From Mesobacillus campisalis (GTDB lineage: Bacteria; Bacillota; Bacilli; Bacillales; Cytobacillaceae), in the NCBI RefSeq assembly GCF_000986785.1, contig NZ_LAYY01000033.1, positions 1 through 49,716 of the forward strand: a stretch of DNA of 49,716 nucleotides. Reading direction: 5' to 3'. The translations under genes and the position numbers were made by a program. Below, in pieces: positions 24,438-32,193 of the stretch; positions within the stretch are counted from its first letter, which is position 1; every line of letters begins with the position of its first letter. The notes beneath the pieces were generated by a model. It searched no databases, was not told the DNA's origin, and saw only the letters and a program-made list of their open reading frames with translations.

Positions 24438-24466
24438 TTAACAACCCTCTGCGTTTTTTTTATAAT
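24438..24466 (+). promoter_or_regulatory. Sigma-A promoter of the S8 protease
   Basis: TTAACA-N17-TATAAT, 5/6 and 6/6 matches with ideal spacing, 37 bp before the start codon. Confidence 0.75.
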
Positions 24467-24503
24467 CTTACTAATAACAAATAATTCCCATAGGAGGGAA
24501 AAG

Positions 24504-25826
24504 ATGAAAAAATGGATGTCAGGTTTGGCGCTGGCAGGACTGCTGGCTTTTAGCGGCCAGGCTGTGAGCGCCGAGGAGCCAAAAGAGTACATAGTCGTTT
24601 TCTCAAGCAACAGCATTAATGAACAATCATTAACACAGTTAGAGGAATCTGGTGCAGAGGTTCTTCAGGAAGTTCCCCAGGTCGGTGTCGTCAGTGTGCA
24701 GTCAAGCGACCCTGGGTTCATTGAAAAAGCAAAACAGGACAGCAATATTCAGGAAGTAGTGGAAGACATTGAAATCTCTCCGCTTGAAGTCCAAATGGAA
24801 GTGGACCTGCGGGCAGCAGCTTCTCCTGCCTTGTATTCCGGAGCCGACCTGCATGACAAGTACCAATGGGATATCAAACGGGTAACCAATAGTGGCAAGG
24901 CATGGGAAAAGAATGCCGGAAGCCACAACGTACTTGTCGCTGTGATCGATTCTGGTGTAGATGCCTTCCACCCTGACTTAAAGGAAAATTTCCTCTATGG
25001 CAAAGCATTTTTTAATGGAGCAACCGAAGCGGATGCCCTTCGTGATTCGGGCACCCATGGCACCCACGTCGCCGGCTCCATCGCCGCCAATGGCCGAGTA
25101 CTAGGTGTTGGTCCTGAGCTTGGGATCGCTTCCTACCGTGTATCCGACCATAACGGCCGCATGAGCTGGACAGCAATCCTTGCCGCTGTTACGACGGCTG
25201 CCGATGATGGCGCAGATGTCGCCAACCTCAGCCTTGGAACTTATTCGCTCATGAATGATGCCCAGGACCGGGCCCTTCATCTGTCTGCCTCCCGTGCGGT
25301 CCGCCATGCCCAAAGCAAAGGCATGATCATCGTGGGTGCGAATGGCAATGATGGAATCGACCTTGGCAAAAAGATGCTGACCAGGCAGGGCGAAGGCGCC
25401 CAATGGACTGGTCCATTATTCGATACATTCACGGATATTCCTTGGGTGATTTCCGTCTCTTCCTCCACCAACCGCGATACTCTGGCCTATTACTCCAACT
25501 ATGGAAATTCCGAGCTGGCGGCCCCTGGCGGCGATTATGGCGAGAATTGGCCTAACGCGGCGGGAGATACCAGCCTGCGGGAAAATGAAGCGCGTGCCTA
25601 TTCAACCATTCCTGTTTCAAGGGGCAGCTACGGCTGGGCAATGGGAACAAGCATGGCTTCCCCAAAGGTGGCAGCGGCAGCAGCCCTTGTGATTGCAGAA
25701 TATCCTGATTTGAAGCCAGCCCAAGTGATTACCCGCCTTCAGCAGACTGCAGATGATGCCGGAATAACTGGACATGATCACTATTTCGGACATGGAATTG
25801 TCAACGCGGATCGCGCCCTGCAATAA
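24504..25826 (+). CDS. Secreted subtilisin-like (S8) serine protease
   Basis: 440 aa, AGGAGGG SD. Signal peptide ~1-23 (KKWMSGLALAGLLAFS ... VSA|EE). An I9-like propeptide (~28-95, EYIVVFSSNSINEQSL) is followed by the catalytic domain. Triad: Asp in AVIDSGVDAFHP, His in GTHGTHVAGSIA, Ser in GWAMGTSMASPKVAAAA. The oxyanion Asn is in GANGNDG. It should be exported and self-processed. Own promoter and terminator indicate a monocistronic extracellular enzyme. Confidence 0.94.
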   Translation: MKKWMSGLALAGLLAFSGQAVSAEEPKEYIVVFSSNSINEQSLTQLEESGAEVLQEVPQVGVVSVQSSDPGFIEKAKQDSNIQEVVEDIEISPLEVQMEVDLRAAASPALYSGADLHDKYQWDIKRVTNSGKAWEKNAGSHNVLVAVIDSGVDAFHPDLKENFLYGKAFFNGATEADALRDSGTHGTHVAGSIAANGRVLGVGPELGIASYRVSDHNGRMSWTAILAAVTTAADDGADVANLSLGTYSLMNDAQDRALHLSASRAVRHAQSKGMIIVGANGNDGIDLGKKMLTRQGEGAQWTGPLFDTFTDIPWVISVSSSTNRDTLAYYSNYGNSELAAPGGDYGENWPNAAGDTSLRENEARAYSTIPVSRGSYGWAMGTSMASPKVAAAAALVIAEYPDLKPAQVITRLQQTADDAGITGHDHYFGHGIVNADRALQ

Positions 25827-25838
25827 GCTTTAATAGAA

Positions 25839-25869
25839 ACAGTGCAGCTGAATGGAGCTGCACTGTTTT
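25839..25869 (+). terminator. Intrinsic terminator of the S8 protease
   Basis: AACAGTGCAGCT-GAATGG-AGCTGCACTGTTTTT, perfect 12-bp stem. Confidence 0.9.
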
Positions 25870-25972
25870 TATTTCATCCCGGAATACCCTGCGTCGCATT
25901 CTCGAAATGCTTTTTAAATCCTGATTTCAGGGTAAAGGAGGAACGTGAAGCTAATAAAAAGGAGTGAATTCA

Positions 25973-27427
25973 ATGGAACGGTATCAGGATTTAAACAAAC
26001 AATACATCGGAGGAGTATGGCGGGATGGAACTGGCCAATCCACCTTTAAAGATACAAACCCCTATAATGACGAAGTGGTGGCAGAGTTCAAAATGGCTGG
26101 CGTTGAAGATATTGATGAAGCCTATGAATCTGCCAAAAAAGCGCAAAAAGAGTGGGAGAACACGAATCCGTTCGAGCGTTCGACGATCATGGAGAATGCA
26201 GTCCGCATCATGACGGAAAGGCGCCAGGAGCTTGTCGAGCTGCTGGTAGCAGAGACAGGCTCGACCCATGTAAAAGCGAATGTAGAGATTGATTTCTGTA
26301 TTGCCATCACACGGGAGTCCGCTTCTTTTCCTTTGAGACTGGAAGGGAAAATGGTGCCTTCCCTGGTGCCTGGAAAAGAAAACAGGGTTTACCGCAAACC
26401 GCTGGGAGTTGTTGGAGTCATTAGTCCGTTCAACTTCCCAATGTACCTCTCCATGAGGTCGGTCGCACCTTCCCTGGCCATCGGCAACGGAGTTGTCCTA
26501 AAGCCGGATGAGCAGACTGCGATGTCCGGCGGTACGGTTCTAGCGAAAATTTTCGAGGAAGCTGGACTGCCAAAAGGAGTATTCAATGTAACGGTAAGTG
26601 ACATCGGCGAAATTGGCGATGCGTTCATTGAGCATCCCATTCCACGCCTGATATCCTTTACAGGCTCTACACCGGTTGGACGCCACATCGGTTCGGTTGC
26701 TGGCAAAAACATTAAAAAGGTCGCCCTTGAGCTTGGGGGCAATAACGCCCTTGTGGTGCTGAAAGACGCAAACATTGATCATGCAGTGAACTCGGCCATT
26801 TTTGGGAAATTCATGCACAACGGCCAAATCTGCATGGCGATTAACCGGATTATCGTTGATAAAAGCATCCACGATGAGTTTGTCCAGGCCTTTATTGAGA
26901 AAGCCAAAACCATTAAAACAGGCGACCCAAGCGAACAGGACACGATGATTGGCCCTTTGATCAACCGCGGGGCTGTTGACAGGATCCTTGGCGAAATTGA
27001 AGAAGCGAAAAAACAGGGAGCCGAGGTCCTGCTTGAGGGCGAGGTGAACGGAAGTGTGATGAGCCCGTTTGTTTTAATAGGAACAAACGAAGTAGCAACG
27101 GCGAGGAACGAAATGTTTGGCCCTGTCGTTACGATTATTTCCGCAGAGGATGAGGAGGACGCCATCAGGATTGCCAACGATACTCCATTTGGCCTGAGCG
27201 GCGCCGTCCACGCAGGCTCGGTCGAAAAAGGCGTTGAGGTGGCCAGGAAACTGGAGACAGGCATGGTCCATGTTAACGACCAGAGCGTCAATGATGAGCC
27301 GCTTGTGGCCTTTGGCGGTGAAAAAGCATCCGGCCTTGGCCGCTTTGGCGGAGAATGGTCGCTCGAGGAATTCTCCACCACCCAATGGATATCCGCCCAA
27401 ACCAATCCGCGGAAATACCCATTCTAG
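25973..27427 (+). CDS. Aldehyde dehydrogenase (benzaldehyde/vanillin-type)
   Basis: 484 aa from the ATG at 25973 (AAGGAG, 8 nt). NAD-binding and catalytic motifs are present: VVGVISPFNFPMYLSMRS, SFTGSTPVGRHIGSVAG, catalytic Glu in VALELGGNNALVV, catalytic Cys in GKFMHNGQICMAINR, and EMFGPVVTII. The sequence is closest in character to the YfmT/benzaldehyde dehydrogenase branch oxidising aromatic aldehydes to acids. That could connect to the BenE transporter at 11.4 kb, but the genes are far apart and the substrate is inferred. Followed by a perfect terminator. Confidence 0.9.
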   Translation: MERYQDLNKQYIGGVWRDGTGQSTFKDTNPYNDEVVAEFKMAGVEDIDEAYESAKKAQKEWENTNPFERSTIMENAVRIMTERRQELVELLVAETGSTHVKANVEIDFCIAITRESASFPLRLEGKMVPSLVPGKENRVYRKPLGVVGVISPFNFPMYLSMRSVAPSLAIGNGVVLKPDEQTAMSGGTVLAKIFEEAGLPKGVFNVTVSDIGEIGDAFIEHPIPRLISFTGSTPVGRHIGSVAGKNIKKVALELGGNNALVVLKDANIDHAVNSAIFGKFMHNGQICMAINRIIVDKSIHDEFVQAFIEKAKTIKTGDPSEQDTMIGPLINRGAVDRILGEIEEAKKQGAEVLLEGEVNGSVMSPFVLIGTNEVATARNEMFGPVVTIISAEDEEDAIRIANDTPFGLSGAVHAGSVEKGVEVARKLETGMVHVNDQSVNDEPLVAFGGEKASGLGRFGGEWSLEEFSTTQWISAQTNPRKYPF

Positions 27428-27431
27428 AAAT

Positions 27432-27463
27432 AACAAGGGGACAGGCCTCCTGTCCCCTTGTTA
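27432..27463 (+). terminator. Bidirectional terminator after aldehyde dehydrogenase
   Basis: AACAAGGGGACAGG-CCT-CCTGTCCCCTTGTT, a perfect 14-bp stem between convergent genes. Confidence 0.9.
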
Positions 27464-27508
27464 TTAGTTTATTTTTTATAAAACGAACCTCCCGCACAAT
27501 CTCTCTTT

Positions 27509-28210
27509 CTAATCATTCACATACTGCAAATACACATTCTCCCCGGCATTCACCTTCACATCTTCCGGAATGATCAAATAGAGAATCTGTCCGCCGCTGC
27601 TAATGCTATGGTCCATGAAAGGCTTGCCGGTCCTTTGCCTGACCGGGAAACTTTCACTGGCAATTGAAATGGTGACCTTTTGCTGAACAGCGCTAATCGT
27701 CATATGGCTTCCCGAAAGCTCAACCCTGGATGGTTGCACATGCTGGGAAAAATCCATATCATCTACAAGCAGCTCGGTGCCAAAAATATAGAACTCTACC
27801 GTTCTATCATTCTTTTTCTTTTTATCTACATAGATTTGGGAACCATCCATGCCTTCGCTCAAAGAGATGGTTAATTCATTTCCATCAAAATCATCAAAAT
27901 GATTTTCCTGTTTTAAGTGCTTCGGGTCAATTTCGGACACCCTGCCGCTACCAAGCTTCGTATACAGGTCGCTCATCATTTCATCATGTTCCGACTGCGC
28001 CACCTTTTCATCCGCCTCAACTTCCTTTGTAACAAAAGGAGCAGCAGCTGTTGCGACCAGCAGGAGCACAGCATAAATGGAAAGCAGCCAATATGTGAGT
28101 TTTACGGTCATGAATCTGCTGCGGATCTTGAACATAAGGAAAACCGTACCAATCAAGGTACCTATGATAAGAATAGGCAGTATCGCTGTAACAATACCAA
28201 AGCTGCTCAT
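27509..28210 (-). CDS. Unrecognised membrane-anchored protein of the ABC operon
   Basis: 233 aa. Two N-terminal membrane helices (~6-27 and ~38-60) and an external domain of ~170 residues rich in beta-prone sequence (NELTISLSEGMDGSQIYVD, HMTISAVQQKVTISI). No catalytic motif seen. The start ATG overlaps the permease stop (ATGA), so it is translationally coupled and is the last gene of a GntR-ABC operon. It may be an accessory subunit of the ABC complex, comparable in position to extra membrane subunits of Ytr-type operons; this is inference. Confidence 0.7.
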   Translation of the reverse strand: MSSFGIVTAILPILIIGTLIGTVFLMFKIRSRFMTVKLTYWLLSIYAVLLLVATAAAPFVTKEVEADEKVAQSEHDEMMSDLYTKLGSGRVSEIDPKHLKQENHFDDFDGNELTISLSEGMDGSQIYVDKKKKNDRTVEFYIFGTELLVDDMDFSQHVQPSRVELSGSHMTISAVQQKVTISIASESFPVRQRTGKPFMDHSISSGGQILYLIIPEDVKVNAGENVYLQYVND

Positions 28211-28950
28211 CGCCTTACCTCCAGTCTGTTCAGGATGGCCACCGCTGCAGCCAGCAAGGCGGCACTAGTGATTAACGTTTTAACCATCAGCAGCAAAAGC
28301 GAACTTTCCATGATATAAAACTGAAAAACATTGTTCACGATTGGCTCCCTATTGGCAACAGCATCAAGGAATAGCGATCCGAAAAATACTACGGGAATCA
28401 GGATGACAAAAAGCTTGCTTACTTGCACCAGCGATCCTATTAAATAGCCCGCCGATGTAACCAGAAACAGATAAAACAGGGCGATGACCGTTCCTGCTGC
28501 CAAGTCTGCCAAGCCAGTACCCTGATTGTAAATCGGCCCGTCAGCAAAGATAAAAACAAAAACCTTCAGCAAATTCCCGGCAAGCATGGCGGTTAAGGCG
28601 CCGGCAAGCGAAATGCTTGCAAGGAACAGAATATTTGAGAGCGAGCTGGTGAGACGGTTGGATACAAAGGTAAAATCATGGTTGCGATATGGTCTCGTCG
28701 TTAGGGTGGTGGCAGTGACAAAAGCCCAAATAGCTGTGAAAACAAGCACCAGGTCGCTGGAATAATATTTTACCTCCAAATTTAACCCGTCACCGTAGGA
28801 GCCCATGGAACCAACGCCGCCGAACGAAAACAGTAGGGCAAGCATCTGGATGCCCACCAGCGAGCTGTAGGAATCAATATGGGCTTTCAGCTTGAATGCA
28901 TATTGCCTTTTCACTATGTCACCCGAACTAGTTCTGGCTAAAGACATCAT
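28207..28950 (-). CDS. ABC-2-type transporter permease
   Basis: 247 aa, six hydrophobic segments (including GALTAMLAGNLLKVFVFIF and LFYLFLVTSAGYLIGSL). It overlaps the ATP-binding gene by 23 nt and the following gene by 4 nt. Topology and position make it the membrane partner of the ATPase at 28.9-29.8 kb. The substrate is unknown; Ytr-like systems respond to cell wall-active compounds. Confidence 0.8.
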   Translation of the reverse strand: MMSLARTSSGDIVKRQYAFKLKAHIDSYSSLVGIQMLALLFSFGGVGSMGSYGDGLNLEVKYYSSDLVLVFTAIWAFVTATTLTTRPYRNHDFTFVSNRLTSSLSNILFLASISLAGALTAMLAGNLLKVFVFIFADGPIYNQGTGLADLAAGTVIALFYLFLVTSAGYLIGSLVQVSKLFVILIPVVFFGSLFLDAVANREPIVNNVFQFYIMESSLLLLMVKTLITSAALLAAAVAILNRLEVRR

Positions 28951-29827
28951 CAATCCCCCCCTTCGTTTCGTTGGTCAGGTATATAAAAAGGTCACTTACC
29001 CTGACAGGAGTTACCTCTAGTCCCGCTCCAGCGGCAGCGTCAAGGAGGGTACCTGAAAAATCCCGGACAGCCGCATACAATGTGTCGGCACCTGTTAATT
29101 GCCTATAAAGAATATCGTGGCCTTCCGATGCTTTCAGAACCTTTTCGGAAGGTCCTTTTATGCCGTGAGCCCATTCCTTCAGCTCGGAAACCGGCTCATG
29201 CAGCAGCTGTTTTCCTTCTTTCAGCAACAAGACATCTTCGAGCAAATCTTCAATCTCATCGATGTGATGGCTTGAAAGAATGATTGACCGCGGATGGGCA
29301 ATATAGTCCTTGAGCAAGGCCCGGTAAAAATCCTTCCTCGCGCTTTCATCCATTCCGGTTGTCGGCTCATCAAAGATCGTCAGCGGACAACGGGATGCAA
29401 TGCCGATAATCCCATTGAAAATGCTTGTTTTCCCTTTCGAAAGGCGGTTGTGGTACCCGTCCGCCTTAAATCCGAAATAATCGAACAATCTTTTGGCCAG
29501 CCCGGAATCGAAATTATGATAGAAGCGGGCTGCTTCTTCCAGCAGTTCCGCTAACTGCAAGGCTGGCGGGAAACTCATCTGGTCGTCAACGAAGATTGAA
29601 TTGGCAGAAACGCTCAGGCTGTTAAAGGGGCGTTCGCCAAACACCTTGATTTCTCCTGAGGTTTCCTTGGTGAAACCGGCGATTAACTTCAGAAGAGTGG
29701 TTTTGCCCGCTCCGTTCCGGCCAATCAGCCCGGTTATTTTATGATCTTCAAGTGAAAAGGTAAGTCCTTTCAGGGCTTCCTTTTTCAGATAAGCTTTAGT
29801 AAGACCGTTGCATTCGACCACCTTCAC
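28928..29827 (-). CDS. ABC transporter ATP-binding protein (YtrB-like)
   Basis: 299 aa, GTG start overlapping the GntR stop (GTGA). Walker A GLIGRNGAGKTTLLKLI, Walker B CPLTIFDEPTTGMDE, switch His in IILSSHHIDEIED. The signature motif is LSKGK instead of LSGGQ, a variation common in YtrB-type ATPases. A C-terminal extension of ~90 residues follows. It powers the adjacent permease; whether the system exports, imports or signals is unknown. Confidence 0.88.
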   Translation of the reverse strand: MKVVECNGLTKAYLKKEALKGLTFSLEDHKITGLIGRNGAGKTTLLKLIAGFTKETSGEIKVFGERPFNSLSVSANSIFVDDQMSFPPALQLAELLEEAARFYHNFDSGLAKRLFDYFGFKADGYHNRLSKGKTSIFNGIIGIASRCPLTIFDEPTTGMDESARKDFYRALLKDYIAHPRSIILSSHHIDEIEDLLEDVLLLKEGKQLLHEPVSELKEWAHGIKGPSEKVLKASEGHDILYRQLTGADTLYAAVRDFSGTLLDAAAGAGLEVTPVRVSDLFIYLTNETKGGIDDVFSQN

Positions 29828-30201
29828 TGCCTTCCCTCCCCTTCCTTGGCATTATGAATCATACTAACAAGCTCTTCCCTGCTGATATGGAGGCGCTCCG
29901 CTTCCAGCACCAGCTCCCGGACAAGCCGCTTCAGCGTTTGGTTTTTACGCTTATTGAGAATTTTCTCCTTTGCCCCTTCCGCTACAAACATTCCCAGCCC
30001 CCGCTTTTTATATAAAATTCCCTCATCCACCAGGAGGCTTAGCCCCTTCGCAGCCGTTGCCGGATTGATGGTATACATGTCGGCTAATTGATATTGCGAA
30101 TATACCTTCTGGTCTGCTTCAAAGTGCCCGTTCAGGATCTCCGACTCCATCCACTCGGCAATTTGCACATAAATAGGCTTAGTACTCTCGCTATTCAGCA
30201 T
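29824..30201 (-). CDS. GntR-family regulator, YtrA-type
   Basis: 125 aa from the ATG at 30201 (GGGAGGGGG upstream). Winged helix with PIYVQIAEWMESEILNG and YTINPATAAKGLSLLVDEG, typical of YtrA. Short C-terminal dimerisation helix region, no ligand domain. First gene of the four-gene operon. A perfect CATTAC-N4-GTAATG repeat over its transcription start suggests it represses itself and the ABC genes. Confidence 0.88.
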   Translation of the reverse strand: MLNSESTKPIYVQIAEWMESEILNGHFEADQKVYSQYQLADMYTINPATAAKGLSLLVDEGILYKKRGLGMFVAEGAKEKILNKRKNQTLKRLVRELVLEAERLHISREELVSMIHNAKEGEGRQ

Positions 30202-30227
30202 GAACCACGCCCCCTCCCTAACTAGTG

Positions 30228-30243
30228 CATTACTGTTGTAATG
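30228..30243. promoter_or_regulatory. Probable operator of the YtrA-type regulator
   Basis: CATTACTGTTGTAATG: a perfect 6-4-6 inverted repeat immediately downstream of the -10, covering the expected start point. A position suited to repression. Confidence 0.65.
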
Positions 30244-30244
30244 T

Positions 30245-30273
30245 AGTATATAGTCATTTGGTAAAATTTGCAA
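30245..30273 (-). promoter_or_regulatory. Promoter of the GntR-ABC operon
   Basis: Minus strand TTGCAA-N17-TATACT (4/6 and 5/6). The operator repeat begins 1 bp after the -10. Confidence 0.6.
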
Positions 30274-30318
30274 TGGGCATTTGCTTTATAAATGACAGGA
30301 CTTCTGTAGAAATTCTGT

Positions 30319-30523
30319 GTATTGCCGCAAATTTGATTATGCTTACCCCCAGAATCTTTGTTAATAGCCTTTATTGACGCAAAGATTTTATATCTGGACC
30401 ACAGATTTGCGCCAATACAGCTTATTGACGCAAAATTATGCAGTTCCCCTCAAAAATTTACGCCAATAGACCTTATTAACGCAAAAATTTGCTGCCTAAC
30501 TCAGAAATTTGCGCCAACAAAGC
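30319..30523. repeat. Tandem array, 51-bp period, 4 units (GACGCAAA/TTTGCGCCAATA family)
   Basis: Four units of 51 bp, each running ATTGACGCAAA ... TTTGCGCCAATA. Unit junctions form GCGCCAATA-(cagc/gacc)-TTATTGACGC inverted repeats; the spacers diverge. A 64-codon frame across it simply follows the repeat and lacks an SD. Same period and layout as arrays at 6.7, 21.6 and 41.9 kb but a different sequence family. Confidence 0.85.
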
Positions 30524-30564
30524 AAAACCGAATAAAAAGTATCAAGATTTAATTTTTATGATAT

Positions 30565-30591
30565 AAAAAAACAGCCCAATATCGGACTGTT
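30565..30591 (-). terminator. Intrinsic terminator of the LLM oxidoreductase
   Basis: Minus-strand AACAGTCC-GATA-TTGGGCTGTTTTTTT at the stop codon. Confidence 0.75.
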
Positions 30592-31582
30592 ATAAAATAG
30601 CCTCTGCCAGCAGCGTATAGGACCGAAGCTTTTCCTGAAAATCATGGATATTCGCGATAATCATGAATTCATCTGTCTGATACTTTTCACTGAGCCGGAG
30701 AAGTTCGTCGCGAACCTTTTGAGGCGTCCCGATGATCATCCGTTTGCGGTTTTCCAGAACCTTCGCACGGTCTTCAGCTGACAAGGCCATTGTTTTTGCT
30801 TTCTCCACTGAAGGAATCCGGGTATCCCCGCCGCTCCCAACCGCCAAAAGCCACAAATCCTGGCTTAGCGCCAATTCCTCCGCCTTTTCCTGGGTGGGGG
30901 CACAGACAACAAAAATACAGACATTCACTCTCGGCTTACTGAGCAAGGGCGATGGCTGGAAGTGTTCATAATAATAGTCGATTGCCCGCTTCCCATTTAC
31001 CGGGGTGATAAAATGCCCGTATGTAAAGGCTGTGCCGTTTTCGGCGGCCACTCTTGCGCCGCGGTGGGTGATTCCCAGCAGCCACATCTCCGGCGAAGTC
31101 TCCGGGGAAGGAAAAGCTCTTACCTCATGGTAGGGGTGGTCTTCAGCCAGGCTGTTGCCAAGAAAGCCCTGCAAGTCTCTGACCTGCCTCGGAAACTCGT
31201 TCAGGCTGCGCCTTAGTCCATCCGTCAGCGCCATGCGTGTCGCTGGTGATCCTCCCGGAGAGCGGCCGATTCCAAGGTCAATCCGATCCGGATAAAGCGT
31301 CTCCAGCAGTTTGAAGTTCTCCGCCACTTTATAAGGGCTGTACTGCGGCAGCAAGACGCCTCCGGAACCGACCCGGATTCTTTTCGTATTGGAGGCCAGA
31401 TGGGAAATCAATACCTCCGGTGACGAGCCCGCCATTCCATTGCTGTTATGGTGCTCGGCCACCCAGAAGCGGGTGTATCCGAGTTCATCCGTCAGCTTAG
31501 CCAGCTCAACGGTGTTACTAAGGGCATCTTTTCCGCTGGACCCTTTGCTGATCACCGATTGATCCAGAACACTCAGTTTCAA
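30590..31582 (-). CDS. LLM-class flavin-dependent oxidoreductase (luciferase-like)
   Basis: 330 aa. I choose TTG at 31582 (GAAGG 8 nt upstream), giving the usual family start (KLSVLDQSVISKG). The (beta/alpha)8 luciferase-like fold shows TRFWVAEHHNSNGMAGSSP, VGSGGVLLPQYSPYKVAE and RIDLGIGRSPGG. An FMN-dependent monooxygenase of unknown substrate, of the type often called MsnO8. Monocistronic. Confidence 0.88.
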   Translation of the reverse strand: MKLSVLDQSVISKGSSGKDALSNTVELAKLTDELGYTRFWVAEHHNSNGMAGSSPEVLISHLASNTKRIRVGSGGVLLPQYSPYKVAENFKLLETLYPDRIDLGIGRSPGGSPATRMALTDGLRRSLNEFPRQVRDLQGFLGNSLAEDHPYHEVRAFPSPETSPEMWLLGITHRGARVAAENGTAFTYGHFITPVNGKRAIDYYYEHFQPSPLLSKPRVNVCIFVVCAPTQEKAEELALSQDLWLLAVGSGGDTRIPSVEKAKTMALSAEDRAKVLENRKRMIIGTPQKVRDELLRLSEKYQTDEFMIIANIHDFQEKLRSYTLLAEAIL

Positions 31583-31701
31583 TGAAATTACCTTCTTCCT
31601 GTTTTGATGCACGTTCTTAAAGGCTACCCTAATTTTTAAAATAAATAAACCAAAAACAGCCATATTAAGGAGAGAGGATTACAGGAAAAGGAGCGAACAT
31701 A

Positions 31702-32004
31702 ATGGATTTTTTACCTAGGGAACAAATCCTGCGGGAATTACAGCATGCTTCCAGTGAATATATGGAGAAATACAACCTGAATGATATCGGTATTTTTGAA
31801 GAGCAAGGCCAGGATGATGAATATCATTTGGGCTATACAGTGAAAAAAGGCGACAAGGCCTATCACATCCATACTCCATTTGTCAAAAATGACCATGGAG
31901 AATTGGCGCCTGCATCAAAGGCTTGGGTACTGGAATCCGATGACCCGCAGGGAGAAGATTCAGGGGGATACCCTGATTTGGAAAGCGTCCTCCGCGAAAT
32001 TTAG
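31702..32004 (+). CDS. DUF5634 family protein
   Basis: 100 aa, AAGGAG SD. Acidic cytoplasmic protein (LPREQILRELQHASSEYM, GIFEEQGQDDEYHLGYTVK). The pattern and length fit the Bacilli DUF5634 family of unknown function; the call is from memory of the family. Divergent from the LLM oxidoreductase. A perfect TAATCAAACGTTTGATTA palindrome lies 44 bp after the stop. Confidence 0.65.
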   Translation: MDFLPREQILRELQHASSEYMEKYNLNDIGIFEEQGQDDEYHLGYTVKKGDKAYHIHTPFVKNDHGELAPASKAWVLESDDPQGEDSGGYPDLESVLREI

Positions 32005-32047
32005 GCTGTCAAGAATATTATATCGTCCTAAAAGCCACAAAATTATC

Positions 32048-32065
32048 TAATCAAACGTTTGATTA
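32048..32065. promoter_or_regulatory. Perfect operator-like palindrome TAATCAAACGTTTGATTA
   Basis: An 18-bp perfect palindrome between the DUF5634 stop and the convergent ATPase terminator. Matches the copy at 18164-18181 including the flanking CTAATC...TTAAAAT context. Confidence 0.45.
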
Positions 32066-32162
32066 AAATCGGCTTGGCGCAGCAACGCCCAAACACCCAA
32101 AGCCTGGGTAAAATGTTTTCAAAAGCGGATAGCAAGGCGAAATTCATTTTTTTCCTATAATA

Positions 32163-32188
32163 AAAGAGGGTGCCATGGCACCCTCTTC
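32163..32188 (-). terminator. Intrinsic terminator of the P-type ATPase
   Basis: GAGGGTGCCATGGCACCCTC followed by TTTTATTATA on the minus strand. Confidence 0.85.
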
Positions 32189-32193
32189 CCTGT

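Noticed and set aside
30358-30552. 64-codon plus-strand frame with repeated FxxIxLIDAK-type peptides
   Set aside because: It is just the 51-bp tandem repeat read in a frame where the period is a multiple of three; no SD.
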